NCBI GenBank assembly: GCA_001566295.1
Contig: KQ964315.1
Span: forward strand, 1-25,455
DNA length: 25,455 bases
Reading direction: 5' to 3'
Origin: Microdochium bolleyi
Taxonomy: Eukaryota > Ascomycota > Sordariomycetes > Xylariales > Microdochiaceae
Made by a program: the position numbers and the translations under genes. Below the pieces are notes generated by a model. The model did no database searches, was not told where the DNA came from, and worked only from the letters and a program-made list of their open reading frames with translations. Shown here in pieces: positions 20,287 to 25,455 of this stretch; position 1 is the stretch's first letter; every line of letters begins with the position of its first letter.

Positions 20287-21132
20287 GAGTTGAGAGCGTG
20301 ACGCGCAGGGACTGTCCGCGCCAAATTCGCTTGCTCTGCTCTTTGGGCCTCATTGATCGTGATATAGAGCAGTCCAAGATGGGTAGACCTTAGAACTCTA
20401 GACATGCCAAAATACAAGACCTTCAAGGCAACCCGGGGATGGTGTGTAGCGTGGACCAATTTCTTGTGCTGCCACCTATCCGCACATGATCGACCATTAT
20501 CATGACAAGTTTTTGTATGCAAGTGTTACATGTCAAGTTGTTTCCTCACAGGAAGCATGCAGTGGAGCATCCTGGCGTCCACTTCGCAAGGTGCCTGGCA
20601 ACAAAACCCTGCCACAACGCCCGTAGACAGCATTGTATCCACGAAGAGAGTGCTCTCGGCAACTTGTTCAGGGCTGCATTAGCGCTGGACCAATACCTTG
20701 CGTGGTTGAACGCAGCTCGTGCCCACATCCTACGCTACAGCCTGCCGGGTCTCCTGGGAGGGCGGACGAGCTCGATCATGCTTTACTACTTGCCCGGAAA
20801 GGCTCGGTCGTGAATAAATGCCTGCTTCGGGATGCTGAAGCAGAGCCGATAAGAGAGCAGCGAGAACATCAATCAGAGGGTGCGCGCGGCAAACTGACTT
20901 TCCGGAAAGTTGCAGGGTGGGCTGTGGAGCAAGCTGTTAGGGGCCTGGAAGGGGCCCTGTAAGGGTAAATGCTAGGGTACTCCAGGCAACTCTCGTGATC
21001 ACTCCATAAACTCTTCCTCATGAGAAGCATTAAGTATGACGGCTTTGCATACACTATGTAGAAACCATCAGTGCGCATCTTCACACGACCAACACAAAAC
21101 AACACCAGGTTCCCGATAGTGACTTTGTAAGG
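20287..21132. other. Intergenic between the giant protein and the small membrane protein
   Basis: No gene is supported. It holds the 3' UTR of the upstream gene and the promoter of the 155-aa gene. An AATAAA occurs at about 20813 but is 530 bp past the stop, far for a fungal poly(A) signal. ORFs of 60-109 codons on both strands have no motif. Confidence 0.4.
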
Positions 21133-21600
21133 ATGGTTTGCCAGGATGGCTCGACATGGTCAACCACCACCCGCTCTATCGACCTTCCACCGATCATGGT
21201 TATCCACATAGCCGTGACAATAGGCTTGGGACTCAAAGATATCATTGCCACCCCGCGACCTCGTCAAAGTCCCGACAAAAGCACGAAAATAGATACCGCT
21301 AATGCGGCAACAGTTACAGCATACGAGACTGCCGATCACGGCCTGCGTGGGATCCTTTTCGTGGCTCTTGGTTCCTCCTACTTGGTCACAAGTGTCTGCA
21401 CGCCTATCGAGTCGAATCAGCTGGTCCATGCAAGCGTACCTGTCCGCCTGTTCCTTGCTGTTGTTTCCATGCTCCGACTGCTATTCGTTCCAGGGCTCGA
21501 GAAACAGGGGAAACTTGACATGATCATCGTGTGCTTGTACGACGGCTTCGGAGCTTTCGTAACAGGATGGACTCTGGGTAACTTCAGTGGCAAGGTGTAG
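21133..21600 (+). CDS. Small predicted four-helix membrane protein, 155 aa
   Basis: Intronless frame from ATG 21133 to TAG 21598-21600. Four hydrophobic segments are visible: IMVIHIAVTIGLGL (about 21-35), LRGILFVALGSSYLVTSV (about 71-88), PVRLFLAVVSMLRLLFV (about 103-119) and DMIIVCLYDGFGAFVTGWTL (about 129-149). A hydrophilic loop lies after helix 1 (PRPRQSPDKSTKID). There is no cleavable-looking signal peptide. The layout resembles small uncharacterised fungal integral membrane proteins, but I cannot name a family or function. It converges on the NWD stump, with about 100 bp between the two stop codons. Confidence 0.65.
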   Translation: MVCQDGSTWSTTTRSIDLPPIMVIHIAVTIGLGLKDIIATPRPRQSPDKSTKIDTANAATVTAYETADHGLRGILFVALGSSYLVTSVCTPIESNQLVHASVPVRLFLAVVSMLRLLFVPGLEKQGKLDMIIVCLYDGFGAFVTGWTLGNFSGKV

Positions 21601-21699
21601 CGAACGCTTCGCGACTTTGAAGCACGGAAGCAAACGCCTGCACAAGCTAGCTTTCCGCATCTACGGAAATAATAGGAATGAAAGGAAGGGGCGGGAAAT

Positions 21700-22499
21700 T
21701 TACACGTCTCGCGAGAAGCCGATTACAAGAACCCGGCCCGACCGACAACCCACGCATACCGTTCGCCCTAGTACAGCCGAGCATCCTGGTCGGTATTCTG
21801 GTGGCAGCCAGAGCACGTTCTGGTCGTTACAGGTAACCCAGGAGCCATCCGGGCTCAAGCCATAGCCCCGTCGCTCTGAATCGTGCTCGAGAGCCGGACC
21901 TCCGACGGCAGCAGTAGTGGCGGCGGCGGAAGCCTCCAGAGTAATGGCTCGGGGACGAGGTGATCGGCCTACTTCGAAACACCCAATTTCAGTGAGCAAG
22001 TAGGAGCCAGCAGAACCGAACAAGATATTGATCAATGAAGTCCCAATATTCATAGTCCCGAGGCAGGTGCCTGAGGCCGGATCCCAGACCTTGATCGTGC
22101 GGTCGCCCGAAGCTGAGGCGAGTTGCCGGCCATCAGGCGAGAAGGCTACCGAGTTGACGTAGTCGCTATGGCCCTTGAGTGTCTGGAGGCATGCATTCCA
22201 ATCCGCTTCTACCAGTGGCTTCGTTGTAATCCAACTAGGACCCTCTGCTTTGAAAAGCTCCTTCACTAAACTGCGGCCTGGAGCAAACACAAGGGCTGAC
22301 GAATAGGCTTGGAGTGGGGCATGCTCTATCGCTCTTTTGTGAGACAGAATAAACCGACGTGCGTCTCGAACGAGATCCTTCAACTGCCGCTGCTCTATAC
22401 CTCCCTGAATCTGTCAGCCACGTCTTCGATGCTTGGATCAATTTCAATACTCACTAGCAGGTCCTCGAGCTTTCCCATCGCGATAACTCCTTCCGACAT
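21700..22499 (-). pseudogene. C-terminal stump of a NACHT-WD40 (NWD/HET-E-like) gene
   Basis: Two exons: 22455-22499 (MSEGVIAMGKLEDLL) and 21700-22404, intron 22405-22454 (50 bp, GTGAGT...CAG). They encode up to 249 aa. The first part (DLVRDARRFILSHKRAIEHA, PLQAYSSALVFAP) is the helical linker that in fungal NWD proteins lies between NACHT and WD40. One good WD repeat follows (LQTLKGHSDYVNSVAFSPDG...DRTIKVWD), then the degenerate last blade (GYGLSPDGSWVTCNDQNVLWLPPEYRPG). NACHT and the rest of the WD array are missing. It starts 98 bp after the stop of the NACHT-ankyrin gene on the same strand. It may be a decayed NLR, a spare repeat cassette or an expressed fragment. The frame is intact, so recent decay or constraint is possible. 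Confidence 0.75.
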
Positions 22500-22597
22500 A
22501 CCTTTCCGTCGAGAGGGACCATCATCACCTTGGCCCCGCTGACCCAGTTCCCCGCCGCGGCCTTGACGATATCACTCTATCTGGATACCCGCCAAAC

Positions 22598-25455
22598 TCA
22601 CCCAGAGGCCGTTCGGATGAAGGTATCAGAAGCCGATTCAGAAGACAGAAGGGGTAGCGCATGAGAAGGATCCAAACACCCAATACCTCTGTCGAAGCAC
22701 TCCGCGCACAAGCAGAAGCCCCCACCTAAACAAATTCTGCATGAATAGCCACAGCTCTCCGGGATGCTCAGTGTGCAGGCGTCGCACCAAGCAGATTGAT
22801 AAATAAATGGAGCAGAGACGGTCTCCGGAGGAGCAGCGTTGTCATGGATAGGGCTGCTGGTGCGTTCGGCTTGCTGCACCAAGAGTTGAAGAACCCGGGA
22901 GTTGCCAGTACGTCGCGCCCACCATATCAATGTGCGGCCGAAGCCATCTTGATCCTCTATAGCCGTACCGGCAGCGGGGAGCAAAAGCTCTGCGACCTCA
23001 GCGTGGCCATTCCTCACTGCGGCGAACAATGATGTTGAGCCGCGCCAATCCTTGGCCTCCGGGGGGGTCCGACCATCCGCAAGCAAGACTCTAACCACGT
23101 TATGGTGCCCCATTCTGGAAGCCAAGAACAATGCGGTTCTGCCGAGACGATCCGTCCTCGTGGGTTGGACACTAGCGTTTCCCAGGAGCATCTTGACCAC
23201 GGCCTCGCGGCCTTTCAGAGCGGCCCATAGGAGTGGCGTCTTGCTATACATGTCTCTCGCGTCGATGTCGACCTTGCCCGTGTCGAGGAGCAGACATGAA
23301 AGCAGCTTGGTCAAGCCGTGTCTCGCTACGATGTGTACAACGCTACTCCCGCTTGACGGGCAATCACCCACGTATGGCTCCAATGACTTGTATGTCCGTA
23401 CCCATGATTCAACTAGGCCCTCCATCGGCCATCCAAGCACATCCAGAAGATCGTTCGGAGATACTTCGGCTGGCTCGCCCAACTTCACGTGAGACACCCA
23501 TGATGTTGTTGCATAATGCAACAAAGGGAACCTAGACTCGTCCTCGCTACTGAAGCGTCCCGGATGAGAAGAAACGGCCATTCTAAAGTAGCGGACGCAG
23601 GACCGGGATAGGCGGCAGTGGGCCGTAGGTTCCACCAAATTTGCTGCTCTGATGGTATTGTCCAGAGCCATCAATCCACCCTCGAGGACAAAAAAGTCCT
23701 TGACTGACTGATGGATGAACTGAACGACGCGGGCGTTGTCTGACTGGACGACGACCTCTGCAAGACCGCAGCTGAGGGTGTTGATTCTTCTGTCGATCTT
23801 GTCGTTGGCGATGAATTTACCCGAGGTTTGGCATTCGTCGAGTGACTTGTGAGTGCAGTCGGGATCAACTGCCATGGCCCATTGCAGCTCGCCCGTTGTC
23901 AACGGCCGCGTGGAGCAACAGATCCATTGCATAAGCTGCAAGGTAGTTGAGCGATGCTTCACGGCCTTGATCAGCTCATTGTAAATGCCGTTCAAGTCTT
24001 GCGGTATCCGCTCAATTTCGGCCTCGATCTCCGCTGGCGATTCTCCTTGGAGGTGCAGCTGTAGTACTTGTTTCAGGACCAAGTGTGCCCACATGAAAAC
24101 ACCCTGGGCGCGGCTGATAATCGGTCTTTCAACGTCGGCATCTAGATGATTTCTAGAGCAGTCGGCTTGAACGAATGTAACGATGTCCTGTGTGTTTTCG
24201 GTATCAAGCAGTATCGTCAATCCGCCGTCGAGCTCCAGAATGGGGTAGTGACGACAAGAGAAGCAGATACCGAATCGAGAGTCGGTAGACGGGAGGCTTG
24301 AGAGTAGATCTTTGAGTTGCCCAATCAGTTCGCGAGCTGGCTGTTCGCCGCATTCATCGAGCGCATCGATGAAGAGTATAACTGGAAATCTCTTCAGAAT
24401 TCTTGGAAGTGACGACTTGAGGAAATCCTGCAGTTGTTGCATGTGCCACTGCCACTTCTCTCCAGGCTCGCCCTCTGTTTTCCGTTCTCCTTCAAAATGG
24501 TCGATCAGGTTGGGTAGGGCGCCAGGGACACGCTTGAGTAGCTGGTGCAAGATGGATCGGAAGAGACCAAGCGGAGTCCTCTGCAGTTCATGGCCACGGC
24601 CATGGAAAAAGAAGGAAAATGCAAGTGTGTCGGTTCCGTAAAGGGAAGGAAGTGTACGCAGGGCATATTTCATCAGCGTTGACTTGCCAGATCCTGGTTT
24701 CCCTTTAATCCAGAGCAGGCCTCGATGCTGACGGGTCCATTGGACCAAAGTTTCGTGCTTGAGAAGCCACTTGCAGGTGCCATCGGCCTCGTTATCGATT
24801 TCGTTGGGCCGGCCATCCATATCATCAAAGGCCAGTGATCTCAGGCAAGCTAGCGTTGTCTCTGACTGGGGCTGGTAGAGGCCTTCCCCTTTATAATCAG
24901 CAGCGCTCACGAAGCATCAGAGAGGGACGCACTGTGCTCGGCAAATCGCCTGGTAACCTCCAGTTTCGCTTCATTGACGAGAATTTTTAGTCGTTCTCTG
25001 ACGATGGTGTATTCAGGCTGGCCCCTGGAAAACTTGACGAGCCCTGAATGATCCGTGTTGAAGGGGATGTTGTCCTCGTCGGCCACGGCCACTAAGCCCG
25101 TACTGGTTGCTGATTTTTCGGTCACCAATAAAGAGGGGTCGCCAGTCTTGCGCCATCTCCCGTCCCTGTCATCAAGCTGCAGGACAAGTCAGCATTACCT
25201 CAAGCGCTTCTGACGGTGCATCTCACCTTCAAGGTTGGACTGAGCGCGCGCTCGAAGAACGTCACGACTCGGTAGGAGCCCTTGCAGCTCTCAGAAAACT
25301 GTTCGGCAAGTGTCTTCAGGAAGGTCGAGGGTTCCGAGTCGTTATCCACGAGGAGGTCGTCAATCAAGGCCTGGTTTGGTTGGCCCTGGACAAGCGTTCT
25401 CAGCTGATCGTTTCGCAGCCCGAGATTCGGCACGCCGAAGAAAAGCAGTCCATAA
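22598..25455 (-). CDS. NLR-like protein: SesB-like hydrolase - NACHT - ankyrin - ZZ finger (5' partial)
   Basis: Intracellular STAND receptor of the fungal incompatibility/immunity class. Exons: from beyond the right edge to 25227, 24933-25176, 22598-24849. Introns are 25177-25226 (50 bp, GTGAGA...CAG) and 24850-24932 (83 bp, GTGCGT...TAG). 907 aa are visible. The first 140 or so are the C-terminal part of an alpha/beta-hydrolase effector domain (YGLLFFGVPN, KTGDPSLLV, DHSGLVKFS); its nucleophile lies beyond the edge. Splicing joins RRFAEH to TCLRSLAFDDMDGR, the usual pre-NACHT sequence. NACHT has Walker A GKPGSGKST and Walker B VILFIDALDECG. About five ankyrin repeats follow (SSVVHIVARHG to FGRTLIWWARRTG). 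A ZZ-type zinc finger near the C-terminus shows CDACTLS, CGYSCRIC and CLCAEC. The frame could also be read from a GTG at 24910, which is really inside the intron. Confidence 0.9.

Noticed and set aside
24907..25128. Independent 73-aa protein next to the NLR
   Set aside because: It is the second visible exon of the NLR: splice sites on both sides join it in frame to the hydrolase and NACHT parts.
1..25455. tRNA or rRNA genes, CRISPR arrays, bacterial-type operons
   Set aside because: No cloverleaf with a GGTTCGAATCC-type T-arm, no rRNA-like stretch and no spaced direct repeats were seen. The window is clearly fungal.

Overview
The window is nuclear DNA of a filamentous ascomycete (Pezizomycotina). 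The support is many short introns (about 50-135 bp) with GTRNGT-like donors and CTRAY-like branch sites, secreted LysM, cutinase, GH18 and GH55 proteins typical of these fungi, a pogo/Fot1-class transposon carrying mutations of the kind left by RIP, and a NACHT-ankyrin protein of the fungal heterokaryon-incompatibility class. The sequence does not fix genus or order.

Layout, left to right. (1) A cutinase on the minus strand, cut by the left edge. (2) About 1.2 kb of mostly decayed sequence with a 9-bp minisatellite and a stop-containing ORF relic. (3) A complete but dead 1.36-kb pogo/Fot1-like element (1853-3212) with exact terminal inverted repeats, a TA target duplication and 17-bp subterminal repeats. 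(4) A secreted protein with four LysM domains (minus strand, three exons). (5) A 449-aa protein I do not recognise (minus), with a Yap-type bZIP palindrome upstream. (6) A 1,321-aa killer-toxin-like (subgroup C) GH18 chitinase with three hevein-type chitin-binding modules (minus, six exons). (7) Divergent from it across 1.54 kb, a giant secreted protein of about 1,689 aa: signal peptide, His-rich prodomain with a Kex2 site, a GH55 beta-1,3-glucanase-like double beta-helix, a Cys-rich module, three LysM and two WSC domains. (8) A small four-helix membrane protein. (9) A 249-aa NWD/WD40 stump directly downstream of a NACHT-ankyrin-ZZ NLR, whose alpha/beta-hydrolase (SesB-like) N-terminus runs off the right edge.

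The core (about 3.7-20.3 kb) looks like a cell-wall polymer locus. It combines chitin cleavage (GH18), chitin binding (hevein and LysM) and glucan or glycoprotein binding (GH55, WSC). Subgroup C chitinases next to LysM-protein genes are known in fungi. What stands out here is the divergent partner that fuses GH55, LysM and WSC, with Ala where I expect a conserved active-site Glu in the GH55 part. The right end is an independent NLR-type self/non-self recognition locus. All gene models are by eye and exon borders are inferred from splice motifs and reading frame.
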